From positions 868,001-932,000 of the forward strand of contig CP043547.1 of NCBI GenBank assembly GCA_009664345.1: a stretch of 64,000 bases of DNA, read 5' to 3'. The position numbers and the translations under genes are program-made. The DNA is from Planctomycetales bacterium 10988 (lineage in GTDB: Bacteria; Planctomycetota; Planctomycetia; Pirellulales; Pb10988). Numbering within the stretch: position 1 is the stretch's first letter; every line of letters begins with the position of its first letter. Below are positions 45,805 through 55,193 of this stretch, in pieces. The notes below the pieces were generated by a model. The model was not told the DNA's origin and ran no database searches. It was given only the letters and a program-made list of their open reading frames with translations.

Positions 45805-47631
45805 ATGTCGGCAGATTCAATCGTTTACTGTCTAGAGAACCTCACTGATTACGATCAGTTCGAGCGTCTTTGCTCCGATGTCATGAATCAGTCGGGCTAC
45901 CGAGACATCCAGCCACTGGGCGGGTCAAATGACCGAGGCCGCGACGCACTTCACGTTTCGCGGGCTGATCCTGATGAAATCACGATCTTTGCGTACTCCG
46001 TGCGTGGGGATTGGCGACAGAAACTTCTGAACGAAGACTGTAAACGGATTTACGATGAAAAACACGAGCTGAGTCGGCTTGTCTTTGTGTCCACGGCGAG
46101 CATTCCGTCGACTCAGAAGGATAAGGTAAAGCAAGAAATCGCCAAGGAGTTTGGCTGGGCTCTCGAACTCTACGATCTGGAACGTCTGCGAATCCGGCTA
46201 GCGGGAGACCTTAGGCATCTCATCGCTCAGCACCCTTCGATCTTCTGCCCACCGTTTTTTCCAACACGTGGCGGTCTGTCCGTTGCCGAGTCCCGTGATA
46301 CGTTGGTGATCGATCATCACCCGGATGATCACGCCCTCGCAACATGGTTAGCAAGACGGCTGCAACTCGCGGGGCACCGCGTGTGGTGCTACGGGACGGC
46401 TCCATTGGCTGGTGAAAACCCCGACGATTCGATACGTGCTTTGATTCGGCATCGCGCTTGTCGGTTTCTTCCAATTCTGTCAGCCAGTTCGATTGCCGAT
46501 TCGGACTTCCTGGCTCGATGTAGCATCGCCAGCGAGACCGACGAGTTGTTGTTGCCATGCTACGCGACCGAGACCGACGTGAAGCAGCTGCCGACCAAAT
46601 TCACCAAACTTGCATTTGCAAGATTTTCGGAGAGTTGGGCTGACGGACTTTCGGCCCTTCTTGAATGCTTACGGGCGACGTCGGCGGTTACTTCATTCAG
46701 TGAGGAACAGGGACGGGCGATTGCTCTTCGCTCGTATGTACCGGAACCCGTCGTCAAGCAAGTGCCGGAAACGGTCTATGCCAACACGTTTGCTGTGACT
46801 GTTCCGAGCAGTATTCAGGTCTGCGAGCTTGAAATGGCACTCGATGAAGAGCAGCAGGAGGAACTGCGAAAAAAATGGGCCTTTGTTGTCGCTAACGCGA
46901 CCAAATATCTTGCATTCGAGCCACCACCGGCGTCCGTGCGGCTTGTGAAGAGCAAACGCCTTGCCGGTTATTCGTGGCAGCACTATTCATTTAAGCATGA
47001 TCAGCTTTCGACTAATGTTGTAAAAGAACTGGTCCGCCGCAGTCTGGATGTTGCCTGCGTCAATGCTGGACTGCTTTGGTGCGAAGACCGTCGAAAATTC
47101 TATTTTCCGCAAGGCACAAATCCGCTCAACAACCTGTCCTACGTCCATGTGGACGGTCGCAAGACACGTGTCTCCGCGACAGGTCAGAAGAGCTACGGAA
47201 GTGGCGAGAACGCGAAGCCTTTTCGTTATCAACTCTGCCCGACGTTCCGAGTAGGACAAGACGAGGCTGGAGAGTGGTGGGTAACGTTGCGGATCTACGT
47301 CCGTATTACCGATCTGGACGGCAAGCCACATGAGAAGAAGGGAATAACACGACGCAGAAAGAAAGTTGCGAGTAACTGGTGGAACAAGGAATGGTTTGCT
47401 CGAACACTCGCGATCATGCAAGCACTTTCCAATGGCCAATCGGAGATTGTCATCGGCTCTGGGACGGAAGAGCTTTCCGTCAGCGTGGATCCGCTTCAAT
47501 GGGATTGTCCTGTTGCCATCGATTATGCTGCGGTCGACAGGATTGGTGACTTCCAAGAAGAGATCGCGGCACTTCGTTTCAGCGACGAGGGAGATGACGC
47601 TGGCGATGAAGGAGAGGAGAACAATGACTGA
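45805..47631 (+). CDS. Mrr-like nuclease + TIR + APAZ protein (partner of short Argonaute)
   Basis: 608 residues. Residues 10-140 form an Mrr-type PD-(D/E)XK fold: YDQFERLCSDVMNQSGY, GGSNDRGRDA (D43 or D47) and FAYSVRGDWRQK (to K73). Residues 165-290 form a TIR domain (TLVIDHHPDDHALATWLARR, GENPDDSIRALIRHRACRFL, LSASSIADSDF). Residues about 320-600 match the APAZ position and end in an acidic tail. APAZ proteins pair with short Argonautes and become active on guide-directed recognition of invading DNA, by NAD depletion or nucleic-acid degradation. It overlaps the Argonaute gene by 8 bases. The usual TIR catalytic Glu is not evident (R238/C239 where it is expected), so the Mrr domain may be the main effector. 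Confidence 0.82.
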   Translation: MSADSIVYCLENLTDYDQFERLCSDVMNQSGYRDIQPLGGSNDRGRDALHVSRADPDEITIFAYSVRGDWRQKLLNEDCKRIYDEKHELSRLVFVSTASIPSTQKDKVKQEIAKEFGWALELYDLERLRIRLAGDLRHLIAQHPSIFCPPFFPTRGGLSVAESRDTLVIDHHPDDHALATWLARRLQLAGHRVWCYGTAPLAGENPDDSIRALIRHRACRFLPILSASSIADSDFLARCSIASETDELLLPCYATETDVKQLPTKFTKLAFARFSESWADGLSALLECLRATSAVTSFSEEQGRAIALRSYVPEPVVKQVPETVYANTFAVTVPSSIQVCELEMALDEEQQEELRKKWAFVVANATKYLAFEPPPASVRLVKSKRLAGYSWQHYSFKHDQLSTNVVKELVRRSLDVACVNAGLLWCEDRRKFYFPQGTNPLNNLSYVHVDGRKTRVSATGQKSYGSGENAKPFRYQLCPTFRVGQDEAGEWWVTLRIYVRITDLDGKPHEKKGITRRRKKVASNWWNKEWFARTLAIMQALSNGQSEIVIGSGTEELSVSVDPLQWDCPVAIDYAAVDRIGDFQEEIAALRFSDEGDDAGDEGEENND

Positions 47632-49171
47632 CACATTCCATCTACTTTCGGAGCCGAATCTGCAATTCGGTTCTGAGCAACAAGCATCGGACCCGCATGA
47701 CGGACTTGCATTGTTCGGTCCTTCGGAGGCTCGTGCGAATATCCCGGACCACGTTGTGATCGGTACACCGACCGGACTGAAACTCTGGGATGAGTGGGTA
47801 CGCTCGCTGAATGCGCCTTCGGCTTGCGAAGATCCAACTCGACAGCGGCCATGGCCACCCTACCCCGGATTCGATGTGGCTTTCGGCAGCAGGTGGCCTG
47901 CGCCGCTCAAACGGTACACCGTGGATCCTGAAACTCTGGATGAGTTCGCACGAAAGGCGGATCGATACGAACGAGCCTATTCAGTTGCCAACTTGTATCT
48001 CGACCCGATCCAGACACAAGTCCCGAGACTTGATGCGAAACCGGCCATCGCCGTGTGCGTTGTACCGGACAACGTACATAAGAACTGTCGCACAAAGTCG
48101 TATGTTGCGGACACGAGCGATGAACTCAAGACTTCGTCAGAAAGGAGCCACCTAAAATCCGCTTTGAAAGACCGGCAGTCAGGCCAAAGCCGATTCGATT
48201 TCGGAGAGGAACCCCAGGATTTGGAGCAGTACGGGCTATCACCGGACTTTCGTAGACAACTCAAGGCGAGGGTCATGCAATATGACATTCCCGTTCAGAT
48301 CGTCCGGGAATCGACTCTTGACGTGACGGATCAAGTACGTCGCGGCCTCAAAGGTGTAAACCCTTTGTCAGACAGACTTTGGAACATCGGCACAGCCCTG
48401 TTCTACAAATGCGGGCGGAAACCATGGAAAACCCCTTGGGCACGGGATGGAGTCTGCTACGTGGGTCTGGCGTATCGCCTGAGCGAACGAAGCAAGCGAA
48501 CGGCGTGTTGCGCCGCGCAGATGTTTCTGGATAGCGGTGATGGTGTGGTCTTCGTCGGAGAATTCGGCCCATGGTACTCTGAAGAGCGGAAGGAATTTCA
48601 CCTGACGCGTGATGCGGCCAGAGATCTGCTCACTGGAACGATCGAAACATACATGGCCCAAGAGGGGCGCGAATTAAAAGAGATCTTTCTTCACGCAAGG
48701 TCTGGTCTGAACGGTGAGGAATTTGAAGGATTCTCAGACGCTTGTCCCGATGGTGTCAAACTTGTCGGCACACGCGTCCGCAAAGATCGCTTTGGTCCAC
48801 GTCTATTCCGTCACGATGACCACGCCGATGTCACGCGCCGGGGAATGCACCCAATTCTGCGGGGTACCTTTTGGCAGCGTACGCAACGTCACGGATTGCT
48901 ATTTACGAGCGGATTCAAGCCTCGGATCGCGACCTACGACGGATGGGAGATACCAGTCCCGCTGTCCATCACCATTCAACACGGTGAAGCCGACCTGCTT
49001 CAAGTCGCGGAGGATATACTCGGTCTAACCAAGTTAAACTACAACGCCTGCCAATTGGGCGAAAGTCAACCAATTACAGTGAAGTATTCTGACCGGATTG
49101 GTGAGGTATTGTTGGCAAATCCCGAATTGCCGCGTGAGCAATGGCGAACGAACTTCAAATTCTACATCTGA
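47624..49171 (+). CDS. Short prokaryotic Argonaute (MID-PIWI, catalytically dead)
   Basis: The start is ATG 47624 inside the partner's stop, with GGAGAGGAG upstream; 515 residues. The N-terminal DPHDGLALFGPSEA (23-36) and the ending TVKYSDRIGEVLLAN...RTNFKFYI are typical of short pAgos. The MID domain lies at about 140-260, followed by RLWNIGTALFYKCGRKPW (251-268). The PIWI domain begins VCYVGLAYRLSE: the first catalytic Asp of DEDX is replaced, so it cannot slice. Short pAgos bind a guide RNA and recognise target DNA, then switch on the APAZ partner. No PAZ domain. With the Mrr-TIR-APAZ gene it forms a complete two-gene defence system of the SPARTA-like group. Confidence 0.88.
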   Translation: MTDTFHLLSEPNLQFGSEQQASDPHDGLALFGPSEARANIPDHVVIGTPTGLKLWDEWVRSLNAPSACEDPTRQRPWPPYPGFDVAFGSRWPAPLKRYTVDPETLDEFARKADRYERAYSVANLYLDPIQTQVPRLDAKPAIAVCVVPDNVHKNCRTKSYVADTSDELKTSSERSHLKSALKDRQSGQSRFDFGEEPQDLEQYGLSPDFRRQLKARVMQYDIPVQIVRESTLDVTDQVRRGLKGVNPLSDRLWNIGTALFYKCGRKPWKTPWARDGVCYVGLAYRLSERSKRTACCAAQMFLDSGDGVVFVGEFGPWYSEERKEFHLTRDAARDLLTGTIETYMAQEGRELKEIFLHARSGLNGEEFEGFSDACPDGVKLVGTRVRKDRFGPRLFRHDDHADVTRRGMHPILRGTFWQRTQRHGLLFTSGFKPRIATYDGWEIPVPLSITIQHGEADLLQVAEDILGLTKLNYNACQLGESQPITVKYSDRIGEVLLANPELPREQWRTNFKFYI

Positions 49172-49560
49172 ATAGTGCATGACAAAGGACGTCATTGTGC
49201 GCTATTGTTGCAGGGGTAAATAATCACATATGGGCAATTACCGCAGCGCCGGGCGCTTGAATCAACTGTTGTGAGAATCGCCGATTACATCGAAGGACAT
49301 TGAAAGATTCATACGATGAAGTAGATGCTTGGGTTATCGGACAGGTAGTGGATAATGAGAGAATTCTTCGCACGGACACTGCTGATGTTGCTAGAGCGGT
49401 ATTTGATCTGGAATAGCCCCTTCCTTCCGATCATCATCTGTTTCGTGCTTGTGACGGTCGGTGTTCGCCAAAAAGTAAGTTGGCAGTAGGCTGTCGAACG
49501 TGTTGTTCTGCCACAAATTAGAAACAGCAAGCCGGTGGAATCGCCAAAAAGGAACTTGAT
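49172..49560. other. Intergenic, no gene seen
   Basis: 390 bases between the Argonaute gene and the secreted esterase gene. No frame or RNA recognised. Confidence 0.35.
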
Positions 49561-51483
49561 ATGTTGCGGTTGAATCGGTCTGTCATCATCGTTTGCTTGG
49601 TGGTATTGCAATCGTCCCTGGCCTTGGGACAGCAGCTGAACAAACCGCGTCCGACGCGGGCCAACGTTCCTTACGGCGATCACGAGCGGCAAGTGCTCGA
49701 TTTCTGGCAGGCCGAATCAGCCGAACCAACCCCGTTTGTCTTATTCATTCATGGCGGAGGGTTCGCTGCGGGAAGCAAGGAAAGTCTCAAGGCATCGACT
49801 TTGAAGGACCTGCTGGACGCCGGAATCTCAGTCGCCGCTGTCAACTACCGTTATTACCAACAATCGCCGCTTCCAGCTGCTTTGCAAGATTGCCGCCGGG
49901 CACTGCAGTTCGTGCGGTCAAAGGCCGACGGTTGGAACCTTGACAAGACGCATGCCGGTGCCACGGGTGGATCGGCGGGGGCGGTTGCAAGCATGTATTT
50001 GGCGTTTCACGACGAGATGGCCGACCCAACCAGCAGTGACCCCATCGCCCGGGAGTCGACACGGCTTACTTGTGTGGCCACCACCGCCGGGCAGACGACG
50101 CTGGATACGCATTGGTGGGCAACCAACGTACCGGGTTGGCCCAAGGACGAGGGCATCAAGCAAGACACTCATGCTTACCGCCGATGGGGCATCAGCGAAG
50201 CGGACTTCACGGCAGTTGTCAACGATTCGTCGGCGCTGTCACTGATCTCGAAGGACGATCCGCCAATCTGGATGAGCTATTGGATGCGACCGGGTGACAG
50301 TATGCCAAAGGATCTAAAGCGGGCGACGAGTTGGCGTATTCACCACGTTTCGTTCGGTGTGGCGTTGAAGGAAAAGATGGATTCACTTGGCATCGAGTCG
50401 CATCTCGTCCATCCCCGCGCCAGCCGCGCCTATGACGGCCTGATCGACTTTCTTATCGCAAAGTTAAAACCCACTGGCTTTGCCGTCCACGCACCTTATC
50501 CGCCAAGCCCCGTGATCGCATCGGTCGATTTTCGCTTTGCAACGGAGTGTGAGTTTGGCCGGGGAAGTGATCAATGGCCGATGACGTGGGGAGCAGACGG
50601 CCATCTCTACGCGGCCTGGGGAGACGGTTGGGGCTGGAGGGGCGACAAGTCGGGACGAAAATACAGCATTGGCGTAACTCGTATCGCGGCCACGCCACCG
50701 GAGCTCCAAGGTACCGATGTCTGGGGCGATGGACCTGGACACGGTTTTGCCAAACCCGAAGCACTCGTTGCCCTTGATGACACATTGCATATGTTTTGGA
50801 CGCGGGGCGACAGCATCAACGACCTTGATGACACAGCCACCGCCGAATCACGCGACGGAGGCCACAGCTGGACCTACGGAAACGACAAGGCTTTCCCGCA
50901 AGCCCCAGCGGGTTTTCGAGTGCGGGGCATCTGCCAATTCGGACCTGGCTATCAAGATTCGCTTGACCGCTTCGTCTATGTCTATTTTGGATTCAACCGT
51001 CAGAGCGATTTATTTCTCGGACGTGTGCCCAGCGAACACCTATTCTCTTCAGAACAATACGAGTGGTTTACGGGATTGGCCGAGGATAACGTTCGGGCAA
51101 CATGGTCGAAGTCCATCAAGGATCGACAGCCCGTATTTCATGATCCCAACGGCTACATTTGGCACATTGGCGTGTCTTATAATTCTGGCCTGAAGCGATT
51201 CCTGTTGACGAAGCCTCATTACTGCCCCGGTGACGACCGCAAGACGCCGTTGGTGCGCGATTCGGGTGTTGCCAGTTTCGGCTTGTTCGATGCTCCAACT
51301 CCCTGGGGACCTTGGACGACGGTCCACTACCAAGACAACTTCAAAGACGGCCTCGTCAAGTTCAGCTATTTCATTCCCACAAAATTGATCAGCCAAGATG
51401 GTCGAGAGTTCTGGCTAGCATGGTCCGGCTGGCCGGAATACGACAGTGTCCGTTTCGTGCAGGGAAGACTCTCGCTTCGATAA
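49561..51483 (+). CDS. Secreted alpha/beta-hydrolase esterase fused to a DUF4185-like sialidase-type domain
   Basis: 640 residues with a signal peptide (SVIIVCLVVLQSSLALG). Residues 35-305 are a BD-FAE-like esterase: oxyanion HGGGFAAGSKE, nucleophile Ser in GATGGSAGAVASM, and a His candidate in IESHLVHP. Residues 315-640 form a five-bladed-propeller-like DUF4185 domain (MTWGADGHLYAAWGDGWGW, FVYVYFGFNRQSDLFLGRVP, VSYNSGLKRFLLTKPH, SYFIPTKLISQDGREFWLAW). This pairing suggests deacylation and binding or cleavage of acylated polysaccharide. Preceded by a weak ribosome site; monocistronic. Confidence 0.8.
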   Translation: MLRLNRSVIIVCLVVLQSSLALGQQLNKPRPTRANVPYGDHERQVLDFWQAESAEPTPFVLFIHGGGFAAGSKESLKASTLKDLLDAGISVAAVNYRYYQQSPLPAALQDCRRALQFVRSKADGWNLDKTHAGATGGSAGAVASMYLAFHDEMADPTSSDPIARESTRLTCVATTAGQTTLDTHWWATNVPGWPKDEGIKQDTHAYRRWGISEADFTAVVNDSSALSLISKDDPPIWMSYWMRPGDSMPKDLKRATSWRIHHVSFGVALKEKMDSLGIESHLVHPRASRAYDGLIDFLIAKLKPTGFAVHAPYPPSPVIASVDFRFATECEFGRGSDQWPMTWGADGHLYAAWGDGWGWRGDKSGRKYSIGVTRIAATPPELQGTDVWGDGPGHGFAKPEALVALDDTLHMFWTRGDSINDLDDTATAESRDGGHSWTYGNDKAFPQAPAGFRVRGICQFGPGYQDSLDRFVYVYFGFNRQSDLFLGRVPSEHLFSSEQYEWFTGLAEDNVRATWSKSIKDRQPVFHDPNGYIWHIGVSYNSGLKRFLLTKPHYCPGDDRKTPLVRDSGVASFGLFDAPTPWGPWTTVHYQDNFKDGLVKFSYFIPTKLISQDGREFWLAWSGWPEYDSVRFVQGRLSLR

Positions 51484-52416
51484 GTCCGCTTCAGTCCGCC
51501 AGTCACTTGCTTCCGTTGATTGGACAATAACTGTAGACAGCACAGAATCTCCGAGTTGCCACGGTGATGGTTCCTCAAATGACGATTTTCGCTTCTTTGT
51601 GAAAAGAGAGTATGAGCGCTTCGAACATGGGATGGCCCACGTTTTTATAAACTGCATCAAGCCCCTCGGGCAACGCACGCTTGTGCTGCCGCTCAAAATG
51701 GTTGGCCTTGTAGTTGGCAGCCGCGTCGGGACCAAGTTCGTCCGTCAAATACGCGATCTTTTCCGATCCTCTGGCGATCCGACAGCGCGAAGCTTCGCCG
51801 CTTACGAGCCGCCCCAGCTTCGGCAGTGACGACCAGTGTGCCGCCAAGCTTTGGCTTCATGAACTTGGACTCCCCACCCAAGCGAACAGGGCAGTGTGTA
51901 CCAATACTCCTAAAGCGGTCGGTAGTGGTGCCTCATCCGGAGAGATTCTGTGCAGGTTGGCCCCGTCGGAAATAGTCATTCCTGCCAATATGACTAGTTC
52001 TGGAGATGATCCCCTAGCACGAAATCTGCATTCCTGCTTCCCACGATCGTGACAACGGCAGTCCCTGCATGAGCGTACCAACGTCCATCGGGAACGGTCC
52101 GGTCTATCTTTTACACGGTTGTCACCGACTCGATATTCCCAGAATGTTCGGGGACATGATTCATACCCAAAGCCTCATCAAAGTCATACTCTGCTCGACA
52201 TCATTTGCCTATTTCTGGAGGTATCCTCTCGCACCCCACAGCAAGCTAGCCAAACGAAGCTCCGCTAAATTTAACTCGCTATAGATTAAATTTTGTTCGA
52301 TCACCCCTTCGTCTCGCTACGTTGGCATAAAAAGATTATGAAAAAATCTTTGTTCTATGCCCCCCGATAATCAATTGAGAGAAAAGAAAAAACACATGGA
52401 AACTTTCGAATGGGAG
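51484..52416. other. Region of unassigned fragments
   Basis: The reverse strand is open from about 51847 to 51575 and reads LGPDAAANYKANHFERQHKR...NVGHPMFEALILSFHKEAK, which looks like protein but has no start or family I know. 51850-52290 has short open frames only. Probably remnants left by insertion of the replication element. Confidence 0.35.
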
Positions 52417-52459
52417 TGTACAGAATTTATAAAAAATGATACACTTTAATAAAAAATGA
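52417..52459 (+). promoter_or_regulatory. Promoter with operator-like direct repeats before the repressor
   Basis: TGTACA (52417-52422) and TACACT (52440-52445) are spaced 17 bases like -35/-10 boxes. ATAAAAAATGA occurs at 52429-52439 and again at 52449-52459, exactly 20 bases apart, two helical turns, straddling the -10 box. This is how an autoregulated phage-type repressor site would look. Confidence 0.5.
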
Positions 52460-52499
52460 ATTTATGTGATCGATTTTAATATATTGGAGAGCAGATGGT

Positions 52500-53312
52500 A
52501 TGGCTACAGAAGCCGTTGAAAGAATCAAGTATCTACTAAACACACGTTGGAATGGCAATCAATCTGCCATGGCCAAAGACACTGGGTGCGGTCAATCTAC
52601 CCTATCTTTGGTCGTTCGAGAGAAAGCAAAGCCAGGGAAAAATTTTCTACAAAAGATAGCGAAACATCCTGATATCAACTCCAATTGGCTTTTTCATGAT
52701 GAAGGTGAGCCATTCAAAACCGATACTCAGAATCCTCAAGAAGACCCCTCTCTGCCTATTTCTACAACGCTCTTATCTGACTGGAAAGGGAGAAATAAAC
52801 AACAGAAGTTCCTCGATCAACGGCAGGTTGTTCCGAGATGCTATGACAAGGAGCAGGCTTATTTCTACTTAGTTTCTATGGGTGACCCGATCACATGGGA
52901 GAAGACGTCTGCTGTCCAACCTGGAGACTTACTGCTCATCGACATGGATAAAGAATCTATGCCACCAGTAAGAAGATTTAGCTCTGATCTTGTTGTTGCA
53001 CAGCTCCCTGAACAGGGCGGATATCCGATTCTCGGCTTGCTGAGTTTTGAGAACTGCCCAGAGGAGGGAGAAGGTTTAGTCTTTAAGCCCTTTATTCTTA
53101 AGGAGATACCCGATTTGTCCAATTCTAAAAAAAAATCAAAGGGTCGAGATCGGCTAGAAGCCAGAAGGTGTCTGGTTTATGAGCAAGGAGAAGTTAAAGA
53201 GAGAACACTCAGCACAAATCAGATCACTGCCCTTTCAGACGAATACATTGCGTATGAGTATGTAATAGGGATTTGCAAACTGCTGATTCGAAGGCATTTC
53301 CATCCCATCTGA
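52500..53312 (+). CDS. Phage-type repressor (XRE helix-turn-helix + S24-like C-terminal domain)
   Basis: 270 residues with GGAG upstream of ATG 52500. N-terminal HTH: ERIKYLLNTRWNGNQSAMAK, TGCGQSTLSLVVREKAKPGK, then INSNWLFHDEGEPF, the spacing seen in CI-like repressors of integrated elements. The C-terminal half (about 100-235) resembles the beta-rich S24/LexA dimerisation fold (VQPGDLLLIDMDKESMPPVR), but the Ser-Lys dyad cannot be placed with confidence. It leads the primase-helicase module and probably keeps it silent. Confidence 0.7.
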   Translation: MATEAVERIKYLLNTRWNGNQSAMAKDTGCGQSTLSLVVREKAKPGKNFLQKIAKHPDINSNWLFHDEGEPFKTDTQNPQEDPSLPISTTLLSDWKGRNKQQKFLDQRQVVPRCYDKEQAYFYLVSMGDPITWEKTSAVQPGDLLLIDMDKESMPPVRRFSSDLVVAQLPEQGGYPILGLLSFENCPEEGEGLVFKPFILKEIPDLSNSKKKSKGRDRLEARRCLVYEQGEVKERTLSTNQITALSDEYIAYEYVIGICKLLIRRHFHPI

Positions 53313-53397
53313 GTGGAAACTAGGGTAAACCCCCTATTATATCACATAAGAGAATCATGAAGGGAGGTGAAAAGATTCAACAAAAACCAGGTTAGAA

Positions 53398-53425
53398 AAC
53401 CGCCGTGGTTGGTGCCACGACGGTT
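53398..53425. terminator. Hairpin between repressor and primase genes
   Basis: AACCGCCGTGG and CCACGACGGTT form an 11-bp stem with one mismatch around TTGGTG. It could attenuate read-through. Two very short frames overlap it (for example VKRFNKNQVRKPPWLVPRRF, GTG start after GGAG) but are too short to call. Confidence 0.4.
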
Positions 53426-53468
53426 CGGTATCTGATTCTTATCCCCCCATCTGGCCGGCAAGCATTTG

Positions 53469-54617
53469 ATGGGGAAAACCTCTAATGAAAGAGAGAATCT
53501 AATATGTAGTATACACATTTTGCGCTCGGGGTCCATACCGAATTTCAGCCCAGAGTCCGCTTGGAAAACTCGGTCGCCTAATTTGGCACAATGGACAAAA
53601 GATTTCCTCGTCAATCGCAGAAATGCGTGGGGTCAATACCTACCTAAGGCTGCTCATGGGAAGCCGAAAGTAGTTACGATCCGAGAAAAAGATCTTACGG
53701 ATGAAGTCCTCATGAGACATTTTATCGGGGATTGTCGAGGCGATCTGATTGGTCTTCATGTTGCGTCTGAGGAAACGACCTGTCGGTGGATTGTCGTCGA
53801 TATTGACCTCCATGGGGAGCCCGATGAGCAGCTGAAGAATACGAACTTTCAAGCCGCGTTGGGTTTCTATGATCGTCTTAGGAAAAGAGGGTTCAACGCT
53901 CTTCTTCTCGATAGCAACGGCCGTGGGGGCTATCACATCTGGACATTCTTTGACGCTCCGATCCCGCTTACGAAGGCGTATCAATTCTCGCAATGGGTGG
54001 TATCTGATTGGGAGAAATTGGGGCTGTCTGAAAAGCCCGAGACATTTCCTAAAAAGCCCTACCTTCCCAAAAAAAATGGTCTCGGGGGACTGGTTCGCCT
54101 ACCGGGGCGGCACCATACCCATGAGTTCTATTCCCGAATTTGGGATGGCAGCTGCTGGCAGGAAGGGGACAGGGCAATCGATCTGCTTCTTGCGAGCACT
54201 GGCGACAAACCCTCCCTGATCCCAGATGAAGTCTCAGCGATTCCCCTAGATCCGACAACTAACGTTTTTCAAAAAGCGGACATCCTCGACCTTCTCTCCA
54301 AAGAGCAACGTGAAGGACCGATCGGCTTAGTTTTGTCTCGTCTGGACTCTGTCAAGCCAGGCGGGGGTCAATGGACCGCATGTTGCCCCGCCCATCATGA
54401 CAGGGATCCAAGCCTATCGATTGGTGAGGGTGAGGATGGAAAAGCGCTTCTCTGGTGCCATGCCTTGTGCGATATCGAGGATATCGTGGCGGAAATGGAC
54501 TTGAAAATGTCGGATCTTTTTCCAAAGCAAAAGGGGCCTCAGGTACGGTCTGTTCCTCGACGCCCCTATCCCACCCACCGCTACTACCCCCGCCGGAGAA
54601 AAGAAAATGAAGAATAA
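53469..54617 (+). CDS. Archaeo-eukaryotic primase with C-terminal zinc finger
   Basis: 382 residues from ATG 53469. The AEP catalytic core reads CRWIVVDIDLHG (DxD metal site, about residue 113), then LLLDSNGRGGYHIWTFFDAP (the sxH box) and GGLVRLPGRHHTHEFYSRIW. The C-terminal part is a CHC2-like zinc ribbon (ACCPAHHDRDPSLSIGEGED, ALLWCHALCDIEDIV). This primase type starts DNA synthesis in plasmids, phage satellites and TOTE-like systems. It overlaps the next gene by 11 bases and is the first enzyme of a primase-TOPRIM-helicase set. Confidence 0.8.
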   Translation: MGKTSNERENLICSIHILRSGSIPNFSPESAWKTRSPNLAQWTKDFLVNRRNAWGQYLPKAAHGKPKVVTIREKDLTDEVLMRHFIGDCRGDLIGLHVASEETTCRWIVVDIDLHGEPDEQLKNTNFQAALGFYDRLRKRGFNALLLDSNGRGGYHIWTFFDAPIPLTKAYQFSQWVVSDWEKLGLSEKPETFPKKPYLPKKNGLGGLVRLPGRHHTHEFYSRIWDGSCWQEGDRAIDLLLASTGDKPSLIPDEVSAIPLDPTTNVFQKADILDLLSKEQREGPIGLVLSRLDSVKPGGGQWTACCPAHHDRDPSLSIGEGEDGKALLWCHALCDIEDIVAEMDLKMSDLFPKQKGPQVRSVPRRPYPTHRYYPRRRKENEE

Positions 54618-55193
54618 GTGGAAAGAGCGACAACAACGCTACTCTGAGGACATAACTGCGTCACAGCAGAGCGATTTAGAGAAACGGTTAGGCGTTCCCG
54701 GATGCGCATTGCAAAAACTATCGGTGGGATGGTCTAAAGAAGATCAGGCTTACACCTTCCCAGAATACAACGCTGAGGAAGAGATCATCGGAATCCTCCG
54801 TCGTTCAGTGAACAATAAGAAATGGGCCATGAAAGGGAGTAAGCGCGGCCTTTATATTCCAAAGGATTGGGCATCACGACCGGGCTCTTTGTACCTCCCT
54901 GAAGGTGTATCCGACACCGCTGCAGTCTGGCCATGGGGTTGAATGCAGTCGGACGACCTAACGCCGAGGGGGGAAGAATGCATTTGGCAGCCCTGCTCAA
55001 AAACTTTTCTGAGCGGATCATCGTCGTTGGCGAAAACGATCATAAGCCTCCTAACTCGTGGCCCGGTAAAGAGGGGGCGATCGAACTCGCCCAGCAGCTG
55101 GCGAACGATCTAGGCAGAAAAATCGGCTGGGTTCTTCCACCAGAGGGTTGTAAGGACGTCCGAGCATATTTCATCGAAAGGAGTGCCGTATGA
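54607..55193 (+). pseudogene. TOPRIM-like replication protein, frameshifted
   Basis: Frame 1 (ATG 54607 to TGA 54940) reads LEKRLGVPGCALQKLSVGWS and LYLPEGVSDTAAVW. Frame 2 (to TGA 55191) continues GLNAVGRPNAEGG, ERIIVVGENDHKPPNSWPGK and WVLPPEGCKDVRAYFIE. Together they form one TOPRIM domain (Glu in PEGVSD, the ENDH acidic pair). One base is missing at TGGCC (about 54929), which would be TGGGCC. It is either a recent mutation or a sequencing error, because everything else is intact and overlaps with its neighbours are preserved. Confidence 0.75.

Noticed and set aside
47366-47623. Longer N-terminus for the Argonaute
   Set aside because: The extension overlaps the coding end of the partner; ATG 47624 has a strong ribosome site and family-like first residues.
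53398-53465. Small excisionase gene between repressor and primase
   Set aside because: The frames are only 12-22 codons and no helix-turn-helix can be formed.
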